A stretch of 64,000 nt of DNA. Origin: Typhlomys cinereus. Taxonomy: Eukaryota; Chordata; Mammalia; Rodentia; Platacanthomyidae. Made by a program: the position numbers and the translations under genes. The notes under the pieces are model-generated. The model ran no database searches and was not told the DNA's origin. It saw nothing but the letters and a program-made list of their open reading frames with translations. The stretch lies in NCBI GenBank assembly GCA_023101885.1, contig JALPQD010000007.1, forward strand, positions 933,741 through 997,740. Direction: 5' to 3'. Below, one piece after another: positions 39,813 to 51,223 of this stretch (position 1 is the first letter of the stretch; every line of letters begins with the position of its first letter).

Positions 39813-40166
39813 GAGAAAATACGATCCCATCTATTAGGAATTTGGCATAATACAGATTTAGGACCAGATATTGGAGCTTTACAAACTAAGATATCAGACA
39901 TTAGTAAAGCTCACTTACAGGTAGCTGATGTAGGACAGATGGCAGAATCTCTCTGGAATAATATATCAACATACATTAATCCTACAACTTGGTTTACTAT
40001 GTTGATTCATATTGGCATGACAATTTTTATCATTATCATTGTTATAGTCCTCTTTCCAGTCATCTTCAGGTTGATCTCCTCATCTTTCAGACAGCTCAAC
40101 ATAGAATTCGAGAAGCTCAAATTAAAAAATAAAAAGGAGGGAAATGCCGCGCTCCTATCCAACTAA
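39813..40166 (+). pseudogene. Endogenous retrovirus env transmembrane subunit, C-terminal remnant
   Basis: An open frame of about 117 codons ending in TAA. It shows a heptad-like ectodomain end, a short W-containing juxtamembrane motif (SLWNN...TWF), one strongly hydrophobic Ile/Val-rich membrane anchor, and a short basic cytoplasmic tail. This order is typical of retroviral TM subunits and most like betaretroviral ones. The 5' part of env and all of gag-pol are missing, so it is a dead relic. An A/G-rich polypurine tract overlaps its end and is followed by LTR-like sequence. Confidence 0.7.
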
Positions 40167-40700
40167 TCTGGTAGAATATGTCTCAGTTTGGAAAAGGTGG
40201 ATTCAAAGTAACATGTTTTGGGATAAGGACATGGCTTTATTTTAGAGAAATAAGGAAAAATATGGGAATTGTCAGGTCTTGGTGTTTCTTCCCCGTTCAG
40301 GCCTAAAGCCTGTTCCCTGGGAAGGTCACAGTAACCCCATGGGCAAGTGCTAGGAATTTCTCAGTATGCCGCAATAAAGCCCATGGACAGGTGCTAAGCA
40401 TTTTTACCTAGGTTTTGTTTGGGATAATTCAAGTTTTGCCTCTGGCAGGAAGAATCCTTCTGGAATTTAGGAGTGCCCTTTCTTAGGGTTTTTTGGAACT
40501 AGCTTCCTGCTCTCTGTTCTAGAAAAGAAGCCTGCTTTTTAAGTTTCAGTCAAATACTAAATAGAAATTTCATGTCTAGTCATTTACAATAAGTAGACTT
40601 GTTAATCAGAATGTGTGCACTGATTTTAAGGAAATTAGAGAATAACTTCTAGAGTCTTAAAACATAGGTGGGTAAAATTCCCACCTACGTACTAACTCAG
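40145..40700 (+). mobile_element. Probable 3' LTR of the endogenous retrovirus
   Basis: Starts with TG straight after the purine tract aaaaaggagggaaa and contains AATAAA at 40373-40378. The right end was not resolved and no second LTR is present, so the boundary is approximate. Confidence 0.45.
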
Positions 40701-41190
40701 AAATTCCAGAAGTACAAGACTATGCTCTCAGTCCACCAGAACCTTAAAAGAAACTGTGATACCCTCTGACCCTGGCTGAAGGCCAAGGAAGAGACCATCA
40801 TGCCAGAAAGTCTAGATGCCAAGACTGCCCCTGGAGATGGTATTTGCAATCCAAACTGGGAGAATCCGTGTCAGAAGCAAAGGGGGCCGTGTCTTTCCTA
40901 CCCCAAACAGCACTCTTATGAGAAATCACAGAGATGGACCATCTGAGTGCACTCCCACCAATGATCGCCTCCGCCTCGAAAGAGACACCCTTGGCATATG
41001 GGGCCTGACTGGACCCCAGGTTTGGAGTATGCATGGTTCACAGATGGGTCATGTAACTGATGGCAATACACTTCTGGAATTCCTCAAAGGAAGACATAAG
41101 CAACCTTACTATTAAAGGAATAGAAGGATGCTATTACAGAAGTTATTCTTTTAATAATTATATTGCAATATAATTGCAATATAAGCAATA
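40701..41190. other. Unassigned, possible retroviral pol trace
   Basis: In one frame near 41015-41060 the residues WFTDGS appear, as in the start of retroviral RNase H, followed soon by a stop. The rest carries no recognisable signal. The 41130-41190 end is an AT-rich low-complexity repeat of gcaatata. Confidence 0.3.
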
Positions 41191-41194
41191 TAAC

Positions 41195-42450
41195 AAAGAA
41201 GTGAGGGAATCAATCCCATTCACAATAGCCTCAAAGTAAATCAAATACCTTGGAATAAACTTAACCATGTAAGGGAAAAAAAACCTGTACGATGACAACT
41301 AGAAAGTGCTATTAAAGGTAGAAAAATCCTTCCATTTCAAAAATTGGTAGGATTAATGTGAAAATTACCATTATATCAAAGGTAACATACAGATTTAGTG
41401 CAATCTGAATCAAAATCCAATTCAATTCTTCACAGAACTAAAAAATAATCTCAAAATTCATGTGGTAGAACAAAAGGCCCTGATTAGCCAAAACGATCTT
41501 GAGCAATAAATACACTTGTGGAGGTATCACTATACTGTATTTTAAAGTATACTATAGAGCTACAGTAATAAAAAGCATATGGTACTGACAAAAAAAAAAC
41601 AGATAGGTCGATGAATGGAGGACTCAGATATTAGCTCCCACACCTACAATCACTTTATTTTTGGACAAATTTGCCAAACATAAACCGTTAGGAACAGACA
41701 GTGTCTTCAATAAGCAGTGTCGGGAAAATTGGATATCTACATGTAGAATGATGAAGATTGACCACTACCTCTCATCCTACACAAAAATTAATTCCAAATG
41801 CATCAAAGGCCTCAATGTTAACTCCAACACTCTGAAACTTTTAGAAAAAGATCAGGGAGCACACAGGAACTGATAGGGTTAGGATTTTATCAACTAAATC
41901 CCAAGTTTACAAGAACTAAGACCAATACTTAAAATGTGGGAATTTGTGAAATTAAAAATCTTTTTTTCTGCAAAAGAAATTCTTAGTTGTGCAAAAAGAC
42001 AGGGGTTGTTCATGAAAATAAAATTAATCAATGTCCATAAAAAAAGGAATGAGTACATATACACAATGCAATACCATGTCATAAGAAAGGATGAGATTAT
42101 AGATTTTCTGATAAATGAATATAAATGAAAAATATAATATTTAGTGAAGTATGTCAGAAACACAAACACTTTATACATGGATGCTATGATTAACACCTGA
42201 CTAATTTGGCTTAGAATTCCTGTAAAGGTTAGAATACTTGAAAGGGACGAATGAATAGGAGGAAGAGAGGGAAAGTTAAGGTGAAATTGGAGGAAGAAGA
42301 GACATAGAATGCCATGGGTGGCATGATGAAGGAAGGAATAATGGGAAGGAACACTTAGGGGGAATGAAGAAATGGAGTGGAACAACCCTAGTAATTTGGA
42401 ATGCAAATAAATAGGAATCTCCTATAATATTAATATGTCAAAAATCATTT
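41195..42450 (+). mobile_element. Old LINE-1 ORF2 end and 3' region (shared)
   Basis: Homologous to 10237-11620 in unit A, with the same broken ORF2 pieces (IPFTIAS near 41210, YLGINLT near 41250). It ends in an A run at 42457-42478, where unit A instead carries its large L1 block. Confidence 0.7.
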
Positions 42451-42904
42451 TAGCTTCAAAAAAAAAAAAAAAAAAAAAGAAAATCAAGAGTCCCTGTAGA
42501 GAAGATCACAGAGATATGGAGACAGGGAAAAACAAAAACTGCACAGGGATGCCCACTCAGAGGCAATTACATAATACTAGAGGTAACAGATATGCAATAC
42601 TTCTTGACATGCTGTTGTTGCATATGTGCATCACTGGATTCAGACAAAAACTACCAGCTGAAATTAGTCTGGAAGCTTCCTCCTTGCAGGATAGCTTACA
42701 GAGAGTACCAAACGATCCAAGTGGGGGTGTGGCAATTATGTGTCTCATCAATTTGTAAAATCTATGAGTTGCAACACTAATCACCATGGAAAGATGTGAC
42801 CATCTGCACAATAGTGGCATGTATAACAGAAAAGCAACTGACAGCTTTCTGACCAGATTTAAGGTCCTCTTGTCAGAGGCGAATGGATTCCTGTTACTGT
42901 AAAT

Positions 42905-43470
42905 TAGAAGAACATTTTTTTCACTTTTGGGGGGGAAATATTCTTTTATCCCCACATTTCATTTTTTTCCTAATCATACAAGCTCAAAAGGTATCCCCAT
43001 CCTTTCCCTCCAACATTCCCTCCTCAGTCATCTTCCTTCCACTCTCCCTTCTTCCCCCCTTCCTTTCACCCCATTTCCTCCCCCTTTCCAGATGCCTCCA
43101 GCTTTCTCCCTCCTATCCCCTGGAGCATCTGTTCATGTGGGCATGGAACCTCCTTCTGAGTCCTTCACCCTAGTAAGGGTTCAGGATTCAATAGCATAGC
43201 CAAGGGCCCCTTCTTGGCTACCTGTTAGTATGGGAACTCTATTATGACTGTTTAAGCACTTGCCTCTAAGGATCTTACTGCCTTAAGCCTCCTTCTCTGT
43301 GATCCATGCTAGACTTTGGGGGTCATCGACATGTTGGCCATTGTGCAGGTCAGGCAAAGTCCAATCCTGGCTGTTGCAGCCTTAACTTGTGTGGAGTGTC
43401 TTGCATATAGTTGGTCCTCCACACCTTTAGGCTCTTACAATCTGGCCATACCCTCTTCTGCAAGTAGAAC
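42905..43470 (-). mobile_element. Old LINE-1 3' UTR fragment (shared)
   Basis: Counterpart of 21044-21611 in unit A, in the same orientation and with the same flanks (agaaca.../aagaacctttgaaagg). Confidence 0.75.
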
Positions 43471-44594
43471 AAGAACCTTTGAAAGGGGAGATATAGGTCC
43501 CAGGTGATGAGCAGATTTAGCAATTTAGCTATGAAGACAATACAAGAAAGTACTTTTAAAATATCTGTAATTATTCTTTTTATTTATTTATTTTTTTATT
43601 TCAGCTCATACAAACTTATTAGGTACACCAGTTCCCTCCCTCCCCTCCTCCTCCCCCCGTACTCCCTGCTCCCCTCTCCAACCCCTTCTCCTCCCATCCC
43701 CCAGTGCCTCCCACCCCAATTCCCAGAGAGTCATTTCTTGTGCATTGCCTGATTTCCTCTGGGTCCTCCTCCTCCGATGACGTACAAGGACCCAGTGGCC
43801 TTTCCCGAACCCTTTCCCGTGTTCCCCTTAGGTATAGGAACACTGCTGTGGTTGCCAATCCTTGCCTCCAAGGATCTTGGTGCCTTTAGCAGATGCTAGA
43901 CTTTGTGAGGTCAACAGTGTTGCTGGACAATGCGCAGGCATGCAAAGTCCAATTATGATTGCTTCAGCCCTAACTAGTATAGATTATCTTACATATCATT
44001 GCCCTCCCATCCTTATGCCTTACACTCTCTACCGCCCCCTTCCGCAAATTTCCCTGAGCTTCAAGATGGGGAGAGACTAAGCTGGCCTAGTTCTAGGTGG
44101 TTGATATAGAGTCTCTGAAGTTCTGATTGTGGTTGTTGATTTTCTTTTGCGTTTTGCTGCCCTGCAATGCCCTTCACTCCATCCTGTGGGCATTGTATGT
44201 ATACCCCCTGGCCAGAGACAAAAAGCTGTTAGAGTCTTGTGATAAAAGCACATTCAAAGGTAGATGTAATAAAAGTGGGAAATCACAGTGGATTGAGGTG
44301 GTTCCTATCACCCATTTGCAAAATGGTTACTTTTTATCTGACAGACTATATGCCCTCCTCTTCTGGCGAGATCACACCCCCTCAGTAGTAAATGATCAGG
44401 AACAAAAGTCTGTGAACTTAATCAGATGTCTCATTACTTATTTGGGTCCTTGGTGGAGGCCTATTTTCCCTGCTGTAACATGGTCCCTTCTCTCCTGGTT
44501 TCTGGTGTGGCCCTCCTACCCCATCCCTCCTGTTCATAATCCTTGCAATTACTGCCTATAGGTGGGCTGGGTGGGTTTGGTACTAGGAGCCACC

Positions 44595-47500
44595 TATGAG
44601 GGAGTACATATGGTGCGTAATTTTCTGGGTCTGGGATACTTCGCTTAATATAATTGTTTCTAATGACATTCATTTCCCGGCAAATTCCAGTAATTCATCA
44701 TTTTTGATGGCTGAGTAGTACTCCATTGTATAGATGTACAAGTTTCCTTATCCACTCGTCAACTGTTGGACATTTGGCTGATTCCATGACTTTGCTATTG
44801 TAAACAGTGCTTCTATGAACATGGTCATGCTTCTGCTGTCGAGGTGAACCTGTGCTGTATGGGGGGGGGTTATTCCCAAAAGTGGAATAGCAGGGTCATA
44901 TGGCATTTCAATCTTTAATTTCTTAAGAATCTCCAGTCGGGCTCGCCAGAGTGGCTGTATGAGCTGCATTCCCCACCAGCAATGTAGGAGAGTTCCCCTC
45001 TCTCCACATCCTCTCCAACATTTATTGTTGTTTGTATTCTGGATTTTTGCCATCCTGACCAGGGTGAGATGATATCTCAGGGAAGTTTTGATTTGCATTT
45101 CCCTGATGGTTAAGGAAGTGGAGCATTTTTTCAGATATTTGTTAGACATTTTAATTCCATCCCTGGTAAAGTTTCTTTTAAGTTCCAGCGCCCATTTTTT
45201 AATTGGGCCATTGGTTTCCTTGGTGTGTTTAATTTTCTAAGTTCTTTGTGCACTCTGGACAGCAGAATTCTATCAGATGTGTGGTTAGTGAAGATTTTCT
45301 CCCATTCTGTGGGTTGCCTTTGAGCTCGTGTTACAATCTCTTTATCTGAACAGAAGTTCTTTAATTTCACAAGATCCCAACTGTTGAGAGTTGGTAGCAG
45401 TGACTGTGTCATTGAATGTCTGTTTAGGAAGTGTTGGACTACCCCAATCAGCTCGAAGGAGTTCCGTATCCTTTCAACTATGGTTTTTAAAGTCTCTGGC
45501 CTTATATCTAGGTCCTTGATTCATTTGGAATTAAGTCTTGTACATGGTGAAAGTACGGGTCCAGCTTTAATCTTCTGCATGTGGAGATCCAGTTTTGCCA
45601 GCACCATTTGTTGAAGATGCTGTTCTTTTCCATTGGATACTTTGGGGACCTTTGTCAAAGACCAAATGGCTGTAACTTTGTGGGCTTACATCTGGGTCTT
45701 CAAACCCTTATCCATTGATCTGTGTGTCTATTTTGGAGCCAGTACCAGGCTGTCTTTATAACTATGGATTTGTAGTATAGACTTAGGTTTGGTATGGTAA
45801 TACCTCCAGCTGTGTTTTTGTTACTCAGGATTGTTTTTGCTATCCTGGGTCTTTTGTGCTTCCATATGAACTTTGAGATTGTTTGGTCAACTTCTTTGAA
45901 GAATTGCTTTGGGATTTTTATTGGTATAGCATTGAATCTGTATATTGCCTTTGGTAGGATGGTCATTTTTACGATGTTGATTCTGCCAATCCAGGAACAA
46001 GGGAGGTCTTTCCACCCTCTGGTTTCTTCTGCTATTTCTTTCTTTAGGGTTTTAAAGTTTTCATTGTAAAGGTCTTTTACCTCCTTAGTTAGGTTTATAC
46101 CAAGGTATTTCATTTTTTTAGGGGCTATAGTAAATGGTATTGTTTCTCTCAAGGCTTTTTCACTTCTTTCCTTCTGGGCATATAGGAAGGCCTCTGATTT
46201 TTGCACATTTATTTGTATCCTGCCACCCTGCTGAACTTCTCAATTAGTTCCAGGAGCTTCCTGGTGGAGTTTTTGGGATCCCTCAGGTATAAGATCATGT
46301 CATCTGCAAATAGGGATAGCTTGACTTCTTCCTTGCCAATTTGAATCCCTCTTATGTCCCTTTCTTGTCTTATGGCTTCAGCTAAGACTTCAAGTACAAT
46401 ATTGAATAGAAGTGGTGAGAGTGGACAGCCTTGTCTATTTCCTGATCGAAGTGGGAATGATTCCAATTGTTCCCCATTGAGCATAATCCTTGCTGTGGGC
46501 TTGTTGTATATAGCTTTTATTATATTGATTAAGGTTCCTTCCATTCCAACTGTCTCTAGCGTTTTGATCATAAAAGGCTGTTGGATCTTTCAAAAGATTT
46601 TTCTGCATGTATCGAGAGTATCATGTGGTCTTGGACTTTGGACTGGTTTACATGATGAATTACATGTATTGATTTGCATATGTTGAACCAACCTTGTGTG
46701 CCGGGGATGAAGCCTACTTGGTCCCCATGAATGATCTTTTTGATATGTTTTTGAATCCGATTTGCTAAGACTTTGTTGAGAATCTTTGCGTCTGTGTTCA
46801 TCAGAGAGATCGGCCTATAGTTTTCTTTTTAAGTGAATCTTTATTAGGTTTTGGGATTAAAACGATATTAGCTTCATAGAAGGAATTTGGTAGTGTTCCT
46901 TCCTTTGCTATTTGATGGAACAGTTTAAGGAGTATGGGTGTTATTAACTCCTTAAATGTCTGGTTGAACTCTGTGCTGAATCCACTTGGCCCAGGACAAT
47001 TTTTGGTGGGAAGATTCGAGATTACTTCCTCAATTTCCTTATATGTTATAGGACTATTTAAATAATTCACAACTTCCTGATTCAATTTAGGTAAGTTGTC
47101 TTTACTTAGAAATTCATCCATCTCTTTTGTGTTGTCAAACTTCACAGAGTATAAGTTTTTGAAATATGATGTTATAATTCTCTGGATTTCTTGGGTATCA
47201 GTAGTGATAACTCCGTGTTCATTTCTAATTTTGTTAATTTGGGTTTTCTCTCTCTTGCTTTTGGTTAGTTTCGCTAGGGGTGTATCAATCTTTTTGATTT
47301 TTTCAAAGAACCAGCTTTTTGACTGGTTGATTTTTTCTATCGTTTTCTTAATCTCGATTTCAGATATTTCTCCCCTTATTTTGCTAATCTCCTCTCTTCT
47401 ACTACTTTTGGGATCAGGTTGCTCTAGTTTCTCTAAAGCTTTAAGCTGCATTGTTAAGTTGTTTATTTCTGATGTTTCCATTTTTTTGATGTAGGCATTA

Positions 47501-48401
47501 AGAGCTATCTACTTACCTCTTAGAACAGCTTTCATTGTGTCCCAGAGATTTTGGTAAGTTGTATTTTCGTTGTCATTCACTTTCAGGAAATCTTGAATTT
47601 CCTTTTTAATTTCTTCCTGAATCCAGTTCTCATTCAGCATCATAGTGTTAAGTTTCCAGGAGTTAGTGTATTTTCTCTTCTTTGATGTGTTGTGGATGTC
47701 CAGCTTTAGGCCGTGGTGGTCTGATAGGGCACAGGTTAGAATTTCGACTTTCTTGTATTTATGTAGATACATTTTGTGGCCCAATATGTGATCTATTTTG
47801 GAGAAAGTTCCATGTGCTGCTGAGAAAAATGTGTATTCTTTGGTGCGTGGGTGAAAAGTTCGATAGAGATCTGTAAGGTCCATTTCTTTCAGGGTTTGAT
47901 TAAGTTCCAAAGTGTCTCTGTTAAGCTTTTGACCTGTTGATCTATCCCATGTTGAGAGGGCGGTGTTGAAGTCCCCAAGAATTATTGTTTAGGTGTTGAT
48001 TTCTTGCTTTAGACGCTGTAGGGTTTTCTTAATGAATGTGAGGGGCCCATATTGGGTGCATATATATTCAGTATTGTGAAGTCTTCCTGGTGAATTGTAC
48101 CTGTGACTAAAATGTAGTATCCATCCGTGTCTCTTATAATTTTTTTTGGTTTGAAATCCACTTTGTCTGATAGCATAGTGGCTACCTCTGCCTGTTTTCT
48201 GCTTCCATTTGCTTGTAGAATTGTTGACCAGCCTTTTATTTTTAGAGCATGCCTATCTTTTGTGGTGAGATGGGTTTCCTGCAGGCAGCAGATGGATGAA
48301 TTGTGATTTTTAATCCAAGTTTGTAATCTGTGTCTCTTGATCGGTGAATTAAGTCCATTAACATTTAGTGTTATAATGGAGAAACTATTAATTCCAGACA
48401 T
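44595..48401 (-). pseudogene. LINE-1 ORF2 of L1-A, broken
   Basis: Starts MSGINSFSIITLNVNGLN at 48401. The endonuclease domain shows LQETHL, and the reverse transcriptase shows FADDMILYL near 46270-46310 (the catalytic F/Y-ADD motif) plus [12 protein letters not shown]. At least seven frame changes or stops split it, for example near 48009, 47500, 46801, 46570, 46207, 45700 and 45140. The family protein is about 1,280 aa. Confidence 0.9.
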
Positions 48402-48451
48402 TTATTATGTTTAGTAGCTTTTATAAGTATATTGCTTCACTTTTAATGGTG

Positions 48452-49550
48452 TTATATTTGCCTTCTGTTCTCCTGGATATGCCTGTTTTTTTCTTCACGC
48501 TTGAGTATCATTTCTAGCATTTTTTGAAGGCCTGGTTTGGTGGACACGTATCCCTTAAAGTTGTCTTTGTGCTGGAAAATTTTTCTTTCTCCCTCGATCA
48601 TGACAGATAGTTGTGCAGGGTAAATCAGCCTGGGTTGACATTTTTGCTCATTCAATACTTGAAGTATGTCTCTCCAAGCTCTTCTTGCTCTTACTGTTTC
48701 GACTGAGAAGTCATTTGTTATTTTAATAGGTTTACCTTTAAAAGTGACTTGTTTTTTCACCCTTGAAGCTCTCAGCACCTTTTCTTTATCTTCAATGTGG
48801 AGTGTTTTAACTATTATTTGCCATGGCATGCTTCTATTTTGATCGTATCTGTTTGGGGTGCAGAATGCCTCTTGTATATGGATGGGCCTCTCTTTTTTTA
48901 GATGAGGAAACTTTTCCTTGATGATCGTTTGAAAAATTTCCTCAGGGGTGGTATTTTGAGATTCTTGCTCTGGTATTCCATGAATACGCATGTTAGGCTT
49001 CTTCAGGGTGTCCCATATCTCTTGGATATTTCTCTCAAGTATCTTTTTGGCTTTAACAACCTCTTCCATTGAGCTGGTTAGTACTCCCACTTTATCTTCA
49101 AGGTCTGAAATTCTGTTTTCTGCTTCATTAGTTCTGTTGATAAGACTCTCTGTGGCGTTCTGGGTTGAAGATAACTTGTCTTTTAGCTCAGTTTTAAACT
49201 CTGCTTGAGTTTGTTTTAACTGCTCTATGCCACTTTTTGTTTCTTGCACTGTTTTTCTCAACTCCTCCAGATGTCTGTTGTGTTCCTCTTCAAACAATTG
49301 ATTCGATTATGTAATTCCTCCCGGATTTCCTCTTTCATAGTATTGAATATGGTAATGATCATATTTTGAAAGACCTTATCCTGGGTGGGCTTTCTGGCCG
49401 TTTTCCGCGAGTTTGTTCTTGTTGGAGTGTAACATTATGGGATTAATTTCTTCAGTGGGAAATTTGTTTACTTGAGTGTTGCTTCTCATGGGTTTGCACT
49501 TTGACTTTGGCATTGTCATTTTAACTCTTAAGATCTCTCAATTTCACTAA
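48452..49550 (-). pseudogene. LINE-1 ORF1 of L1-A, broken at its 5' end
   Basis: 281 codons are open from 49297 to 48452 and cover most of the coiled coil, the RRM (NMRIHGIPEQ) and the C-terminal domain (YPAQLSVMIEGER). The N-terminal 60-70 codons lie in another frame (49300-49550). ORF1 protein is the trimeric RNA-binding chaperone of L1; this copy is disrupted. Confidence 0.85.
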
Positions 49551-49559
49551 ACTGAGAAA

Positions 49560-50095
49560 TATTTGGCCTGGGGTCCTAGGGCGTCCTGACCTGCGGAGCG
49601 GGGTGGGGTGAAAAGGGAGGATGAGCCCGTCAGCATGGAGCTATTAACCCGAGGGCAGCTGGGGCGGGGCCCGGGCACAGGGGAGGTCCTCCTCGTCCCT
49701 CGGCCCCCACGCAGCTCCGGCTGGATGGTGGAATCGGAGCCGGTCCCTGTGGGCTGACCTGGGGTCCTAGGGTGCGGGGTGAGGCCCGGCCTGTACCGCG
49801 CGCGCACGTCGACCGGCGAGAGCGGGGTGGGGTGAAAAGGAGGATGGGCGCGTCGGCGTGGAGCTATTTAACCCGAGGGCAGGCTGGGCAGGGCCCAGGG
49901 TGCAGAGGGAGGTCCTCCTCGTCCCTCGGCCCCCGCGCGAGGCTCTGGTTGGATGGTGGGAGTCGGAGCTGGGTCCCCTGTGGGCTGACCTGGGTCCTGG
50001 TGGGCGGGGCCCAAACGGGGACTTACCCTCGGCGAGAGGTGAGGCCCGGCTGGACCACGCGCTTTCCCGACCAGCGGGGTGGGGTGAAAAGGGGT
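49560..50095 (-). promoter_or_regulatory. LINE-1 5' UTR with tandem monomers (type 2)
   Basis: The motif gcggggtggggtgaaaagg recurs at 49599, 49822 and 50074, giving monomers of about 223 and 252 bp, GC- and CpG-rich. This is the expected internal promoter of L1-A. It is unlike the monomer of the L1 at 14012-20575. Confidence 0.8.
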
Positions 50096-50099
50096 ATCG

Positions 50100-51166
50100 T
50101 TTTCTTAATCTCGATTTCAGATATTTCTCCCCTTATTTTGCTAATCTCCTCTCTGTTACTACTTTTGAGATCAGATTGCTCAAGTTTCTCCAAAGCCTTA
50201 AGCTGCATCGTTAAATTATTTATTTCTGATGATTCCAATTTTCTGATGTAGGCATCAAGAGCTATGAACATACCTCTTAGAACAACTTTCATTGTGTCCC
50301 AGAGATTTTGGTAAGTTGTATTTTCATTTTCGTTCACTTTCAGGAAATCTTGAATTTCCTGTTTAATTTCTTCCTGAATCCAGTTCTCATTCAGCATCAT
50401 ATTGTTAAGTTTCCAGGAGTTAGTGTATTTTCTCTTGTTTGTTGTGTTGTTGTGGATGTCCAGCTTTAGGCAGTGGTGGTCTGAAAGGGCCCAGGCTAGA
50501 ATTTCGACTTTTTTGTATTTTGTGTAGATACATTTTGTGGCCCAATATGTGATCTATTTTGGAGAAAGTTCCGTGTGCTGCTGAGAAAAATTTGTATTCT
50601 TTGGTACATGGGTGAAAAGTTCGATAGAGATCTCTAAGGTCCATTTCAGTAAGGGTTTAGTTAAGCTCCAAAGTGTCTCTGTTAAGCTTTTGACCTGTTG
50701 ATCTATCCCATGTTGAGAGGGCAGTGTTGAAATCCCCGAGAATTATCGTTTGGGGGTTGATTTCTTGCTTTAGACGCTGTAGGGTTTTCTTAATGAATGT
50801 GGAGGGGCCCATATTGGGTGCATATATGTTCAGTATTGTGAAGTCTTCCTGGTGAATTGTACCTGTGACTAAAATGTAGTATCCATCTGTGTCTCTTATG
50901 ATTTTCTTTGGTTTGAAGTCCACTTTGTCTGAAAGCATAATTGCTACCCCTGCCTGTTTCCTGGTTCCATTAGCTTGCAAGATTTTGGACCAGCCTTTCA
51001 TTCGTAGGACGTGCCTATCTTTTGTGGTGAGATGAGTTTCCTGAAGGCAGCAGATTGTTGGATTGTGGTTTTTAATCCAAGTTTGTAATCTATGTCTCTT
51101 AATCGGTGAGTTAATGCCATTGACATTTAATGTTATAATGGAGAAATTATTTTTAATTCTGGACAT
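50100..51166 (-). pseudogene. LINE-1 ORF2 of L1-B, N-terminal part only
   Basis: Begins at 51166 with MSRIKNNFSIITLNVNGIN, 57 bases after the ORF1 stop, the usual short inter-ORF gap. 169 codons are open and cover most of the endonuclease domain (LQETHL, ILNIYAPN, ILGDFN). A stop at 50657 and frameshifts follow, and the gene is cut at 50096 by the L1-A junction. Confidence 0.85.
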
Positions 51167-51223
51167 TTTTTATGTTTAGTAGATTTTGTAAGCATGATGT
51201 TTGATATTTACATTTTGTTGGTA

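Larger units (their letters stand above)
43577..50095 (-). mobile_element. LINE-1 'L1-A', full length, inactivated
   Basis: Minus-strand element of about 6.5 kb. It has an A-rich tail and atttcagctcatacaaact at 43580-43620, a 3' UTR to about 44600, ORF2 to 48401, ORF1 to about 49550 and a GC-rich 5' UTR with tandem monomers to 50095. The ORFs are readable in long pieces but broken by several frameshifts, so the insertion is fairly recent yet dead. Confidence 0.9.
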
